Source: Phenylobacterium sp.
GTDB lineage: Bacteria > Pseudomonadota > Alphaproteobacteria > Caulobacterales > Caulobacteraceae
Direction of reading: 5' to 3'
Assembly: GCA_004799545.1 (NCBI GenBank)
Contig: SSMU01000021.1
Span: 95,490 to 159,489 of the forward strand
Length of the DNA stretch: 64,000 nucleotides
In this document: positions 9,352 through 16,639 of the stretch, piece by piece
Position numbering within the stretch: position 1 is the first letter of the stretch
Layout of the letters: each line of letters begins with the position of its first letter
Position numbers and translations under genes: made by a program
The notes under the pieces: generated by a model
What the model was told of the DNA's origin: nothing
The model's input: the letters and a program-made list of their open reading frames with translations, nothing else
Databases searched by the model: none

Positions 9352-10125
9352 TCAGTTCGGCAAGATGGTGGACTGCAGCCCGCCGCCCGGCGTCATCCAG
9401 TCGACGCGGACGGCGTCCCCGGACAACTGGCTACGCAGGGGTCCCGCGGCAAGGGGCGCGGGCGGGGTCAGCTGGACCCGTACGGCCCGGGCGAAGCCGT
9501 CGCCGGCCATCTCCACGCCGTGGGCGCCGTGCGGGATCGGTTGCGACAGGGCGATGGCGTAGCGGCCGCTGGGATCGGTGTGGCCCTGGGCGATCTGGCG
9601 GCCGTCGAGCCTGAGGAACACCAGGCTGGCGGGCGGCGCGCGGCCGGAGATGACCGCGGCGCCGGCGCGGTCGAAGTCCAGCGCCCCGATCGAGGGCGTC
9701 GGCTGCGGATCGAGCCGGATCGCCCCGGCGCCGGCCCGCAGCTGGCCGGCCGGCCCTTGCGGCGTCACCAGCACATAGCCCTGGCCCTGAACCTGGCGGC
9801 CGCCGACCTTGGCCGAGAGGCCGAAGATCCGCGCGTGCGGGTCCGGCGGCAGGACCAGGCTCCAGCGGCCCGCGGCGTCGGCGCGGGCGAACACCGCCCC
9901 GCCGGTCGGCGCGCCCAGCCGGACCTGCGCGCCAGCCGGCGCGGCGCCCGACAGCTGCACGCCGCCGGCCTGCGGCCGCGCCTGGGTGACGATCGGAGGC
10001 GAGGCGTAGCCGGCCTGGTCCGCCTCGGCCTGCGCCGGGTCAGGCGCCTGCGCCGGGTGGCGCTGGCAACCGCTGAGCGCCGCCATCGCGGCCAAGGTCA
10101 TCGGGATGGCGGATTTGGGGAACAC
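9352..10125 (-). CDS. Predicted lipoprotein with Ig-like/beta-sandwich repeats
   Basis: A 257-residue protein with a lipoprotein signal peptide; the lipobox LSGC places the acylated cysteine near residue 20. The mature part is Gly/Ala/Pro-rich and beta-rich. It has two similar stretches of the kind 'AAPAGAQVRLG...GAVFARADAAGRWSL' and 'APPASLVFLRLDGRQIAQGHTDPSGRYAI', which match the pattern of bacterial Ig-like or carboxypeptidase-regulatory-like modules (small variable residues, then DxxGRW/Y). It lies 27 nt downstream of the Atm1-like gene in the opposite sense of gene order (upstream in transcription) and diverges from the LOG gene. No enzymatic motif is seen. Function unknown; envelope location is likely. 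Confidence 0.8.
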   Translation of the reverse strand: MFPKSAIPMTLAAMAALSGCQRHPAQAPDPAQAEADQAGYASPPIVTQARPQAGGVQLSGAAPAGAQVRLGAPTGGAVFARADAAGRWSLVLPPDPHARIFGLSAKVGGRQVQGQGYVLVTPQGPAGQLRAGAGAIRLDPQPTPSIGALDFDRAGAAVISGRAPPASLVFLRLDGRQIAQGHTDPSGRYAIALSQPIPHGAHGVEMAGDGFARAVRVQLTPPAPLAAGPLRSQLSGDAVRVDWMTPGGGLQSTILPN

Positions 10126-10214
10126 GGGACCCTTGAAACTCCTTAACCTTGACCACAGCTAATCAGACCTTTGACGCGCGGCCGCAAGCTTGGCCGCCTG
10201 GAGTGATCATCGAC

Positions 10215-10814
10215 ATGGCGCAACCCGCCGCATCCCTCGCCTCGGTCTGCGTGTTCTGCGGGTCGTCCGACGCCGCCGACCCGCAGTTCCTCTCCGCCGC
10301 CCGGACCCTGGGCACGGGACTGGCGAAGGCGGACCTGAAGCTGGTCTACGGCGGCGGCGGCGTGGGCCTGATGGGCGCCTGCGCGCGCGCGGCCAGCCAG
10401 GCCGGCGGCCAGGTGCTGGGCATCATCCCCGACTTCCTGGTGGGCCGCGAGCGCGCGCTGGAGACGGTTGAGCACGTGATCGTCACCTCCATGCACCAGC
10501 GCAAGATGATGATGTTCGAGCGCTCCGATGCCTTCGTGATCCTGCCGGGCGGCATCGGCACCCTGGAAGAGGTGGTCGAGCTGCTCTCCTGGCGCCGGCT
10601 GGAGCTGCACGCCAAGCCGGTGGTGTTCTACAACCCGCGCAACTTCTGGAAGACCCTGTTCGACTGTTTCCAGATGACCGTGGACGAGAAGCTGACGCCG
10701 CCCGACTTCATGCACAGCTGGCGCTCGGTCGAGCGGATCGAGGAGATCATCCCGGCGCTCCACGACATGGCTGCATCGGCCGGCGGCGCGGCGGCCATCG
10801 CGCGCAAGGCCTAG
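10215..10814 (+). CDS. LOG-family nucleoside 5'-monophosphate phosphoribohydrolase (TIGR00730)
   Basis: A 199-residue Rossmann-fold protein of the LOG ('lonely guy') family, which removes ribose 5-phosphate from cytokinin riboside monophosphates or, in most bacteria, from AMP-like nucleotides. It begins with SVCVFCGSSDAADPQF and carries the diagnostic PGGIGTLEEVVELLSW motif (PGGxGTxxE) and the conserved R/K in MHQRKMMMFERSDAF. The ATG at 10215 aligns with the usual LOG start, although the frame is open upstream to 10149. It is convergent with dksA. The old 'lysine decarboxylase' annotation for this family is wrong. Confidence 0.93.
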   Translation: MAQPAASLASVCVFCGSSDAADPQFLSAARTLGTGLAKADLKLVYGGGGVGLMGACARAASQAGGQVLGIIPDFLVGRERALETVEHVIVTSMHQRKMMMFERSDAFVILPGGIGTLEEVVELLSWRRLELHAKPVVFYNPRNFWKTLFDCFQMTVDEKLTPPDFMHSWRSVERIEEIIPALHDMAASAGGAAAIARKA

Positions 10815-10821
10815 ACACAAA

Positions 10822-10841
10822 AACGGCCCCTTGCGGGGCCG
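10822..10841 (-). terminator. Rho-independent terminator of dksA
   Basis: A perfect 7-bp stem CGGCCCC (10824-10830) / GGGGCCG (10835-10841) with a 4-nt loop. Read on the minus strand it is followed by TTTTTGTGT, a good U-tract, so it terminates dksA. On the plus strand no U-run follows, so it would serve the LOG gene only weakly. Confidence 0.85.
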
Positions 10842-10868
10842 CGTTAGTCAGTTGATTCCGTTGCGATC

Positions 10869-11297
10869 TCAGTCGTCGCGATGGACCCGCTCACGGCGCT
10901 CGTGGCGCTCCTGGGCCTCAAGGCTCAGGGTGGCGATCGGCCGGGCTTCAAGGCGCGCGACGCCGATCGGCTCGCCCGTCTCTTCGCAGTAGCCGTAGGA
11001 GCCGTCCTCGATCCGCCGCAGCGCTTCGTCGATCTTGGAGATCAGCTTGCGCTGGCGGTCGCGGGTGCGCAGCTCCAGGGACCGGTCGGTCTCCGAAGAC
11101 GCCCGGTCCGCGAGGTCCGGATGATTCTCAGTTTCGCTCTGGAGATGCGTCAGGGTCTCACGTGATTCCCTGAGAATTTCCTCTTTCCAAGTCAGAAGCT
11201 TGAGCTTGAAATACTCAAGCTGACGTTCGTTCATGAATTTCTCGTCCTCGGAAGGACGGTATTCGGACTTTTCAGCCAGAACTGCGGCTGTTTTCAT
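10869..11297 (-). CDS. dksA: DksA-family RNA polymerase-binding transcription factor (single-cysteine form)
   Basis: A 142-residue DksA, which binds the RNA polymerase secondary channel and works with ppGpp to tune rRNA and stringent-response promoters. The coiled-coil region (about residues 30-95) holds the tip motif DLADRASSETD. The C-terminal globular region reads YGYCEETGEPIGVARLEARPIATLSLEAQERHE. Only one of the four canonical zinc cysteines remains (C104), as in other alphaproteobacterial DksA proteins, so no zinc site should form. The ATG at 11297 is preferred over an in-frame upstream start because it aligns with relatives. A strong intrinsic terminator follows. Confidence 0.94.
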   Translation of the reverse strand: MKTAAVLAEKSEYRPSEDEKFMNERQLEYFKLKLLTWKEEILRESRETLTHLQSETENHPDLADRASSETDRSLELRTRDRQRKLISKIDEALRRIEDGSYGYCEETGEPIGVARLEARPIATLSLEAQERHERRERVHRDD

Positions 11298-11394
11298 GGA
11301 TACCTCGAGCCCCCTGAACTCCCCGAGTGACACGCCGCGGGCTTATAGCAAATCGAACATTGGTTTCAAATGAGCCGAAAGCACTCCCGCGTGA

Positions 11395-11820
11395 TTAGGC
11401 CGCACGGGCCTGCTCGAGCTTGGCGAGTTCGACCGCGGCGCGGGTTTCGATCTCGTCGAGCAGGCCCTCCAGCCGGGGGTCGTCGGTGGCCTCGCGCTGC
11501 TCGCGCAGCGCCCTCTGCAACTGCTGCAGGTCCGCGGTCGAGAGCTCGCCGTCCAGCAGGGCGAGCTTCACATTGTCGAGGATGTCCAGCAGCCGGCCGG
11601 CCCGTCCCACGGCGCGGCGGCGGCGCTCCAGCGGGCCGCCGACATCCTGCAGGGTGAGCAGGGCGTCGACGCCCATCACCGCGGCGGGGGTGGTCACGCC
11701 GCTGCTCTGCGCCGGGCCTGAGGCCTCCGCCACGGACGGGAGACGAAACCCCTCGCCCCCGCCGCGCGCAGCGCGCGGACCGCCGGCCTGACCGACTCCG
11801 CCTGTCCCGGTGACCTTCAT
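11395..11820 (-). CDS. fliX: FliX, flagellar class II assembly checkpoint regulator
   Basis: A 141-residue protein matching FliX. In Caulobacter FliX couples assembly of the early (class II) flagellar basal body to activation of the sigma-54 activator FlbD. The N-terminal third is a flexible Gly/Ala/Pro stretch beginning MKVTGTGGVGQAGG; the conserved part is VDALLTLQDVGGPLERRRRAVGRAGRLLDILDNVKLALLDGEL, ending in a helical tail with RLEGLLDEIETRAAVELAKLEQARA. Divergent placement next to flgI is the same as in Caulobacter. Its own upstream region holds a TTAACC-like half-site (11880-11885, minus strand) that could be part of a CtrA-type class II promoter, but no complete TTAA-N7-TTAA site is present. 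Confidence 0.92.
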   Translation of the reverse strand: MKVTGTGGVGQAGGPRAARGGGEGFRLPSVAEASGPAQSSGVTTPAAVMGVDALLTLQDVGGPLERRRRAVGRAGRLLDILDNVKLALLDGELSTADLQQLQRALREQREATDDPRLEGLLDEIETRAAVELAKLEQARAA

Positions 11821-11889
11821 GACTCGACTCGCGGCCTCCGCTCTTAACGGTCAACTTCCGGCCGGCGGCCTTGCGGTATGGTTAATGCC

Positions 11890-11904
11890 GGGCAGAATCT
11901 GCCC
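11890..11904. promoter_or_regulatory. 15-bp palindrome, candidate FlbD (ftr-like) enhancer
   Basis: Perfect palindrome GGGCAGA-A-TCTGCCC. Its centre is about 105 bp upstream of the predicted start site of the flgI sigma-54 promoter. Enhancer elements for the flagellar activator FlbD lie near -100 in Caulobacter class III promoters. Assignment to FlbD is inference from position, symmetry and the neighbouring fliX. Confidence 0.6.
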
Positions 11905-11974
11905 AGGCCCAGCCGCAGGCCGCCCTCGCCGCTCGACGTCCGTTGAATCCCAAAGGGTTTTTCAGCCCCCGGAA

Positions 11975-11991
11975 TTGGCACGTCCATCGCA
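11975..11991 (+). promoter_or_regulatory. Sigma-54 (RpoN) promoter of flgI
   Basis: TTGGCACGTCCATCGCA matches the -24/-12 sigma-54 consensus (TGGCAC-N5-TTGC). The invariant GG (11977-11978) and GC (11989-11990) are separated by exactly 10 nt. One consensus T of the -12 box is C. Transcription would start near 12002, giving a leader of about 24 nt before the flgI ATG at 12026. Confidence 0.82.
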
Positions 11992-12025
11992 TGGGTGCTT
12001 CGCGTAGCAGCTGCATCGGTTAACC

Positions 12026-13135
12026 ATGCGTCTTTTCCTCAGCGTCCTCCTCGCCAGCCTTGCGGTCGTGGCCCTCGCGGCCGGCCCAGCCGCCGCCAAG
12101 TCGCGGATCAAGGACATCGTCGATTTCGAGGGCGTCCGCGACAACCCGCTGGTCGGCTACGGCATCGTCGTCGGCCTGGCCGGCACGGGCGATGCGCTGC
12201 GCAACGCGCCGATGACCCAGCAGAGCCTGGAGGGCATGCTGGAGCGGATGGGCGTCAACACGCGGGCGGCCAACCTCAACACCAAGAACGTCGCCGCGGT
12301 GATGGTCACCGCCAAGCTGCCGCCGTTCGCGGCTTCCGGCGCCCACATGGACGTCACCGTCTCGGCCATGGGCGACGCCAAGAGCCTGTTGGGCGGCACG
12401 CTCCTGGTCACCCCGCTGCTGGGCGCCGACGGCCAGACCTATGCGGTGGCGCAGGGCACGGTGCAGACCGGATCGATCAGCGCCTCAGGGGCCTCGGGCT
12501 CCTCGGTGTCCAAGGGCGTGCCCACCGCCGGCCGCATCGCCGACGGCGCGGTGATCGAGCGCGAGGTGGCTTTCAACTTCGACTCCATGCCGACCATGCG
12601 CCTGACCCTGCGCAACCCGGACTTCACCACCTCGCAGCGGATCGCCGAGGTGATCAACGCGCGCTATCCCGGCAGCGCGCTCGCCGAAAACCCGACGATC
12701 GTGGCCATCAAGCCCGCGCCCGGCCTCGACATGATGGGCATGGTCACCCAGGTCGAGAACCTAGGCGTCGATCCGGACTATCCGGCCAAGGTGGTGATCG
12801 ACGAGGTCGCCGGCGTGATCGTGATGGGCGAGAACGTCCGCATCTCCACCGTCGCCATCCAGCAGGGCAACCTGACCATCACGGTGCGCGAGACGCCAGC
12901 GGTCAGCCAGCCCAACGCCTTCTCCAAGACCGGCACGACCACGACAGTGCCGCAGTCCGACGTCTCGGTGGATGAGGAGAAGGGCAAGAAGTTCATGACG
13001 CTGAAGTCGGGCGCCTCGCTGGCGACCCTGGTCTCCGGCCTGAACGCCCTGGGCGTCACGCCGCGGGACATGATCTCCATCCTCCAGACCATCAAGACCG
13101 CCGGCGCCCTGCAGGCCGAGATCGAGGTGATGTGA
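12026..13135 (+). CDS. flgI: Flagellar P-ring protein FlgI
   Basis: A 369-residue FlgI, which polymerises around the flagellar rod in the peptidoglycan layer. A Sec signal peptide ([23 protein letters not shown]) is followed by the hallmark N-terminus [37 protein letters not shown] and the [24 protein letters not shown] segment are also typical, and the C-terminus ([27 protein letters not shown]) is complete. It is the first gene of flgI-cheL-flbY, with a 1-nt stop/start overlap to cheL, and is preceded by a sigma-54 promoter. Confidence 0.97.
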   Translation: MRLFLSVLLASLAVVALAAGPAAAKSRIKDIVDFEGVRDNPLVGYGIVVGLAGTGDALRNAPMTQQSLEGMLERMGVNTRAANLNTKNVAAVMVTAKLPPFAASGAHMDVTVSAMGDAKSLLGGTLLVTPLLGADGQTYAVAQGTVQTGSISASGASGSSVSKGVPTAGRIADGAVIEREVAFNFDSMPTMRLTLRNPDFTTSQRIAEVINARYPGSALAENPTIVAIKPAPGLDMMGMVTQVENLGVDPDYPAKVVIDEVAGVIVMGENVRISTVAIQQGNLTITVRETPAVSQPNAFSKTGTTTTVPQSDVSVDEEKGKKFMTLKSGASLATLVSGLNALGVTPRDMISILQTIKTAGALQAEIEVM

Positions 13136-13449
13136 TGAGCGATCTGACGGCGCTCGCCGTTCCTCCCGCCCTCGCCGAGCCGGCCGTCGCGGCCACCGCC
13201 GCCGAACTGGCCAAGCGCGGCCAGATCAAGCAGGCCTCGCGCGACTTCGAGTCATCGTTCCTGTCGGTGATGATGCAGCAGATGTTCTCCGGCCTGAAGA
13301 CCGACGGCCCGTTCGGCGGCGGTCCGGGCGAGGAGATGTTCCGCTCGGTGATGACCGACGCCATGGCCAAGCAGATGACCCGGGCTGGCGGGATCGGCGT
13401 CGCGCCGGCGGTCGAACGGGAAATGCTCAAGCTCCAGGGGCTCAAATAA
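13135..13449 (+). CDS. cheL: Rod-binding protein (FlgJ N-terminal domain only; CheL in Caulobacter)
   Basis: A 104-residue protein equal to the rod-binding domain of FlgJ, without the muramidase domain found in enterobacterial FlgJ. Conserved motifs are [21 protein letters not shown] (about residues 35-55) and [30 protein letters not shown]. It probably caps the growing rod in the periplasm and recruits a separate peptidoglycan hydrolase. The ATG at 13135 overlaps the flgI stop by one base, indicating translational coupling; its own stop likewise overlaps the start of flbY. The equivalent gene in Caulobacter is called cheL. Confidence 0.9.
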   Translation: MSDLTALAVPPALAEPAVAATAAELAKRGQIKQASRDFESSFLSVMMQQMFSGLKTDGPFGGGPGEEMFRSVMTDAMAKQMTRAGGIGVAPAVEREMLKLQGLK

Positions 13450-13901
13450 TGGCGCTCGCCGCGGAAAACGCCGCTGACCGCGTGGATCAGCTGATCATCC
13501 TCACCGAACGGCTCACCAAGCTGGTCGCCATCCAGGCCCAGGCCTTCGAACAGCACCGGCCGCAGGACGCCGCCCCGCTGGTCGATGAGACCGCGCGGCT
13601 GGCCAACGTCTATCGCCACGAGTCGGCGCGCATCCGCGCCCGGCCGGAGCTGATCGCGGGCGCGCCCATGGTTGAACGCCAGCGCCTTACCCGCGCCACC
13701 GAGGCCTTCGACGCGGTCCTCGCCCGCCAGGCCCGCGCCCTCAACGCCGCCAAGACGGTCACCGAAGGCCTGGTCCGCGCCATCGCCGAGGAAGTCGCCG
13801 CCCAGCGCGAGAAGGGCGCCGCCGACGCCTACGGACCCTCCGGAGAGCGCACCGCCAAGCGCACCGACGGCTCGGCCATAACGCTCAACAAGCGCGCCTG
13901 A
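13449..13901 (+). CDS. flbY: FlbY-like flagellar protein (FlgN-type chaperone)
   Basis: A 150-residue, largely helical protein in the flgI operon, in the position of Caulobacter flbY. It has the look of an FlgN-type export chaperone: amphipathic helices (RVDQLIILTERLTKLVAIQAQAFEQHRPQDAAPLVDETARLANVYRHE), no signal peptide and a polar tail. The start ATG overlaps the last base of cheL. FlgN-like proteins bind hook-filament junction proteins in the cytoplasm before export; for FlbY this role is suggested but less certain. Assignment rests mostly on gene order and similarity to the Caulobacter protein. Confidence 0.8.
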   Translation: MALAAENAADRVDQLIILTERLTKLVAIQAQAFEQHRPQDAAPLVDETARLANVYRHESARIRARPELIAGAPMVERQRLTRATEAFDAVLARQARALNAAKTVTEGLVRAIAEEVAAQREKGAADAYGPSGERTAKRTDGSAITLNKRA

Positions 13902-13984
13902 CCTTCCCGAATTCAAACATCCGTTTGACGCCGCCGGACTGAGGCGTATCCTCGCCTCGCCGTCGGGCTGTTCCGGCGGTCTAC

Positions 13985-14151
13985 GTTCTCAGGGCGGGGT
14001 GAAATTCCCCACCGGCGGTAATGCCTTCTCCTTAGGAGAGGGACGAGCCCGCGGGCGCCTGGCGGTTCCGCTCCTTTGGGATTTGGACCGTCGGGGACGA
14101 GCAGACCCGGTGCGATCCCGGGGCCGACGGTTAGAGTCCGGTTATGAGAAC
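13985..14151 (+). ncRNA. FMN riboswitch (RFN element)
   Basis: The conserved RFN core is clear: AGGGCGGGGTGAAATTCCCC (13991-14010) then ACCGGCGGTA, GAGCCCGCGGGCG, GCAGACCCGGTGCGATCCCG, and GCCGACGGTTAGAGTCCG at the 3' side. The closing helix P1 is formed by GTTCTCA (13985-13991) and TGAGAAC (14145-14151). FMN binding should shut off the downstream ribH gene, whose start is 89 nt beyond P1. Confidence 0.97.
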
Positions 14152-14200
14152 CGCCGATCCGCGCCAGGCTCACGCCTGGAGTCCCTGCGGCGTCGGCGTC

Positions 14201-14232
14201 TCCCTGAGTCGTGGTTCAGACCCGATCAGGGA
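14201..14232 (+). promoter_or_regulatory. Shine-Dalgarno sequestering hairpin of the FMN riboswitch
   Basis: TCCCTGA (14201-14207) is perfectly complementary to TCAGGGA (14226-14232), which contains the ribH ribosome-binding site (AGGGA, 8 nt before the ATG at 14240). This suggests translational control. A separate CCAGGC-TCAC-GCCTGG hairpin (14164-14179) lies between aptamer and sequestor. No U-tract terminator is visible, arguing against transcription attenuation. Which helix competes in the FMN-free state cannot be settled by eye. Confidence 0.65.
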
Positions 14233-14239
14233 AACGACC

Positions 14240-14731
14240 ATGACCCAAGCCAACTACGAACTGCCCACCGCCAACCGCGCCTATCGCCATGCGCGCATCG
14301 CCTTCGTGCATGCCCTGTGGCATCGCGAGATCGTGCAGGAGGCCCACGCGGGATTCCTCGACGAGATGAAGGCCCAGGGCTTCCCGCTGGACGCCATCGA
14401 CCGCTTCGAAACGGCTGGCGCCTTCGAGATCCCGCTGCACGCCCAGACGCTGGCCCGCACCGGCCGCTACGCCGCCATCGTGGCCGCGGCCTTCGTGGTC
14501 GACGGCGGCATCTACCGCCACGACTTCGTCGCCCAGACCGTGGTCGGAGCCCTGATGCAGGTGCAGCTCGCCACCGAGACGCCGGTGTTCTCCGTGGTGC
14601 TGACGCCGCACAATTTCCACGAGCACGCGGTCCACCAGCGGTTCTTCCACGAGCATTTCCGGGTGAAGGGCGCCGAGGCCGCGCGCGCCTGCAACGCCAC
14701 CCTCGCCAGCCTCGCCCAGCTCGCGGCGTGA
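14240..14731 (+). CDS. ribH: 6,7-dimethyl-8-ribityllumazine synthase, RibH2 type
   Basis: A 163-residue lumazine synthase, which condenses 5-amino-6-ribitylaminouracil with 3,4-dihydroxy-2-butanone 4-phosphate in riboflavin synthesis. The sequence (RIAFVHALWHREIVQEAHAGFLDEMKAQGFPLDAIDRFETAGAFEIP) is of the type II RibH form known from Brucella and Mesorhizobium, with Trp in the substrate-binding segment. The acid/base histidine is in YRHDFVAQ. The gene stands alone rather than with ribD/ribE/ribB and is headed by an FMN riboswitch, as described for Brucella ribH2. The ATG at 14240 has an AGGGA ribosome site that can be masked by the leader. Confidence 0.95.
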   Translation: MTQANYELPTANRAYRHARIAFVHALWHREIVQEAHAGFLDEMKAQGFPLDAIDRFETAGAFEIPLHAQTLARTGRYAAIVAAAFVVDGGIYRHDFVAQTVVGALMQVQLATETPVFSVVLTPHNFHEHAVHQRFFHEHFRVKGAEAARACNATLASLAQLAA

Positions 14732-14741
14732 GGAGGCCGAC

Positions 14742-15173
14742 ATGCAGACGCAACTCACCGGCCCCGCGCCGGGCTTCGCACCGCACGACCGCAAGAGCCC
14801 GCTCACCGAACCCTGGGAGCCGCTCTACAGCCGGCTGGCCGGGGACCGGGTGATCCTGGGCCTGCGGGCCGCCGACCCGCACACCAACAGCCGCGGTTTC
14901 GTGCACGGCGGGCTGATCTCGGCCCTGGCGGACAACGCCATGGGCCTGTCCTGCGCCCGGACCCTCGGCTCGGCCGGCGGCCTGATGACGGTCAGCCTGG
15001 CGGTGGACTTCCTGGGCAGCGCCTACAAGGGCCAGTGGCTCGAGTTCGACACCATGTTCGTCAAACCCGGCGCGACGCTCTGCTTCACCCAGGCCTTCGT
15101 CACCGCCGACGGCAAGCCCTGTGCGCGGGCCAATGCGATCTTCCGTGTGGGGCCCGGGCGGCGCGCCGCCTAA
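14742..15173 (+). CDS. PaaI-family hotdog-fold thioesterase
   Basis: A 143-residue acyl-CoA thioesterase of the PaaI/hotdog superfamily. The signature RGFVHGGLISALADNAMG (about residues 51-68) carries the HGG motif and the acidic residue expected of the PaaI type. The beta-sheet core follows (LMTVSLAVDFLGSAYKGQWLEF, TLCFTQAFVTADGKPCARANAIFRV). These proteins hydrolyse acyl- or aryl-acyl-CoA in the cytoplasm as homotetramers; the substrate here is unknown. It starts 10 nt after ribH behind GAGGAGGCCGAC, so it is probably cotranscribed and thus also under FMN control, although no flavin link is obvious. Confidence 0.92.
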   Translation: MQTQLTGPAPGFAPHDRKSPLTEPWEPLYSRLAGDRVILGLRAADPHTNSRGFVHGGLISALADNAMGLSCARTLGSAGGLMTVSLAVDFLGSAYKGQWLEFDTMFVKPGATLCFTQAFVTADGKPCARANAIFRVGPGRRAA

Positions 15174-15186
15174 CGACGTTACTCAC

Positions 15187-15273
15187 GGTGGGGAAACTTG
15201 AGCATACCGCGTAAGCTGAGCCCTTGCGCGTTGACACCGGTTGCCCCACCTTGAGTGCAACTACAGGTACTCA
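15187..15273. promoter_or_regulatory. Inverted repeats upstream of the Phd-PAS gene
   Basis: Two inverted repeats lie between the thioesterase and the PAS protein gene: GGTGGGG (15187-15193) with CCCCACC (15244-15250), and TGAGT (15252-15256) with ACTCA (15269-15273). CTTGAG is also directly repeated (15198 and 15250). Phd/YefM proteins bind short palindromes in their own promoters, so these are candidate operators. No promoter consensus is clear. Confidence 0.3.
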
Positions 15274-15360
15274 TTGGTCTGAGTCGCCCCTGTGGGCCGC
15301 CAGGCCTCAGGATGGTGCTCCTCGCCCCCGACCGGACCCTTTCCCAGCGATGCTCTTACG

Positions 15361-16221
15361 GTGTCGGCGGTCGAACTCCGCCGAAACTTCGGCGTCTGGC
15401 AGGAGCGCGCCTTCGCCCAGCCCGTGGTGGTGGTCCGCCATGGCAAGCCGCGGCTGGTGCTGAGTTCGGCCGAGCGCTTCCTCAACAGCTCCGGCCAGGC
15501 CGACGCCGCCCTGCAGAGCGCCGTCGCCGCGATCCCGGAGCACTCGTCCGAGGCCTTCCTGGTCCTCGACCGCGACCTGCGGCTGCTGGCCGCCAACCAC
15601 GTGTTCGAAGACATGGCCGGCCGCCAGGCCGCCCGGATGGTCGGCAGGACCTGGTCGGAGCTGTTCCCGGCGCAGGCGGAGTCGATCGTCACCGGCCACT
15701 TCCGCCACGTGCTGCTCACCGGCGCCTCGCTGAGGTTCGATATGCCCTCGGCCCTGCTGGAGGGGCGGCACTACGAGTTCAGCGTTTTTCCGCACAGCGG
15801 CGGGATCGCGGCCCTGGTCGTCAACCGCACCGCCGAGCAAGCCATGCGCCGGGAGCTTGAGGATTGCCGCAGCCTTGCCGCCGCCGTGGCGATGGTCCCG
15901 CACGCCGGCCAGATCAAGATCAACCTGCGCGGCGCGATCTACGCGGCCAGCCCCCAGCTGAGGGCGATCACCGGTCTCGACCCCGACGCCTCGCCCCATG
16001 TCCCGTTCACTGACGCCCTGCATCCCGACGAACGGCCGAGGATGTCCGAAGTCCTTGACGCCGCACTCTCGGCCGGCCGATCCGCGCGGCTGCCGACCGC
16101 CCTGCTGACCGCCGCCGGCGATGCGGCGCCGATCGACCTGGTGTTGACCACGGTCTGGCGAGGCGCGGCGGCCGACGGGGCGCTGGCCCTCTTCACCGTC
16201 ATCGGGGCCGCCACCTCGTAG
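15361..16221 (+). CDS. Phd/YefM-like DNA-binding domain fused to two PAS domains
   Basis: About 286 residues. The first 45 (VSAVELRRNFGVWQERAFAQPVVVVRHGKPRLVLSSAERF) match the DNA-binding domain of Phd/YefM antitoxins, including the usual opening and the RHGKPR hairpin. A first PAS domain follows (about 60-165; AFLVLDRDLRLLAANHVFEDMAGRQAARMVGRTWSELFP), then a second (about 190-280; IKINLRGAIYAASPQLRAITGLDP...PFTDALHPDERPRM). There is no kinase, GGDEF or HTH output domain and no toxin gene nearby. The GTG at 15361 is chosen because it coincides with the normal Phd start; an in-frame GTG at 15292 would add 23 unconserved residues. A PAS-sensing transcription regulator is plausible but inferred. 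Confidence 0.75.
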   Translation: MSAVELRRNFGVWQERAFAQPVVVVRHGKPRLVLSSAERFLNSSGQADAALQSAVAAIPEHSSEAFLVLDRDLRLLAANHVFEDMAGRQAARMVGRTWSELFPAQAESIVTGHFRHVLLTGASLRFDMPSALLEGRHYEFSVFPHSGGIAALVVNRTAEQAMRRELEDCRSLAAAVAMVPHAGQIKINLRGAIYAASPQLRAITGLDPDASPHVPFTDALHPDERPRMSEVLDAALSAGRSARLPTALLTAAGDAAPIDLVLTTVWRGAAADGALALFTVIGAATS

Positions 16222-16639
16222 CGCACGGCGCGCGCCGGCAAACAGGCCCTCCACAGGAGCCCGCGCGACCGGCAAGCGGAGCCATAGTGATCAATCCGCG
16301 CCAGCTATTGTGCAGTTTGTTGCCGATTGCCGAGCTTCAGGCCTGAAACGGGCCGACATATTGCGCAATTTCCCTGCCTTATTTCTCGGCATTGCGCAAT
16401 ATTCCAGAGTCATCCCCTGCGCGTTTCGAAGACATACCAGGCATTCAAACATATCCGTAGTGGTTACTGAGGTCTGAATTTCCGGCCTCTGGCCACCTTC
16501 AACTCTCCAAATTGAACCGAATACTGACTTAGCGCGTTGCCGATCCCAGCTGTGGTCTGCTTGGTCACCGCGTCCGATGCGCCCATCTCGCGTATCACGC
16601 CGCCAGGCCTCCCCGGTCTCCCCGCGAGGGGACGGATTC
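16222..16639. other. 418-bp A/T-richer gene-free region with repeated palindromes
   Basis: No credible coding region on either strand. Base composition is noticeably more A/T-rich than the flanks. It contains two identical palindromes (ATTGCGCAAT) and a degenerate third copy, listed separately, and presumably the promoter of the lipoprotein/TpsB block. No clear -35/-10 could be assigned. Confidence 0.6.
16307..16400. promoter_or_regulatory. Three phased ATTGCGCAAT-type palindromes, candidate operator array
   Basis: Perfect 10-bp palindrome ATTGCGCAAT at 16360-16369 and again at 16391-16400, 31 bp centre to centre (about three helical turns). ATTGTGCAGT at 16307-16316 is an 8/10 match, 53 bp from the next (about five turns). 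Spacing near integral turns places all three on one DNA face, as expected for cooperative binding. It lies 240-330 bp before the lipoprotein gene. Confidence 0.5.

Noticed and set aside
12020..12025. TTAACC directly before the flgI ATG as a CtrA half-site
   Set aside because: No second TTAA at seven-base spacing, and the position overlaps the ribosome site. The sigma-54 promoter explains flgI better.
15361..16221. A toxin-antitoxin locus based on the Phd-like domain
   Set aside because: No small toxin gene precedes or follows, and the protein carries PAS domains instead of a toxin-binding tail.
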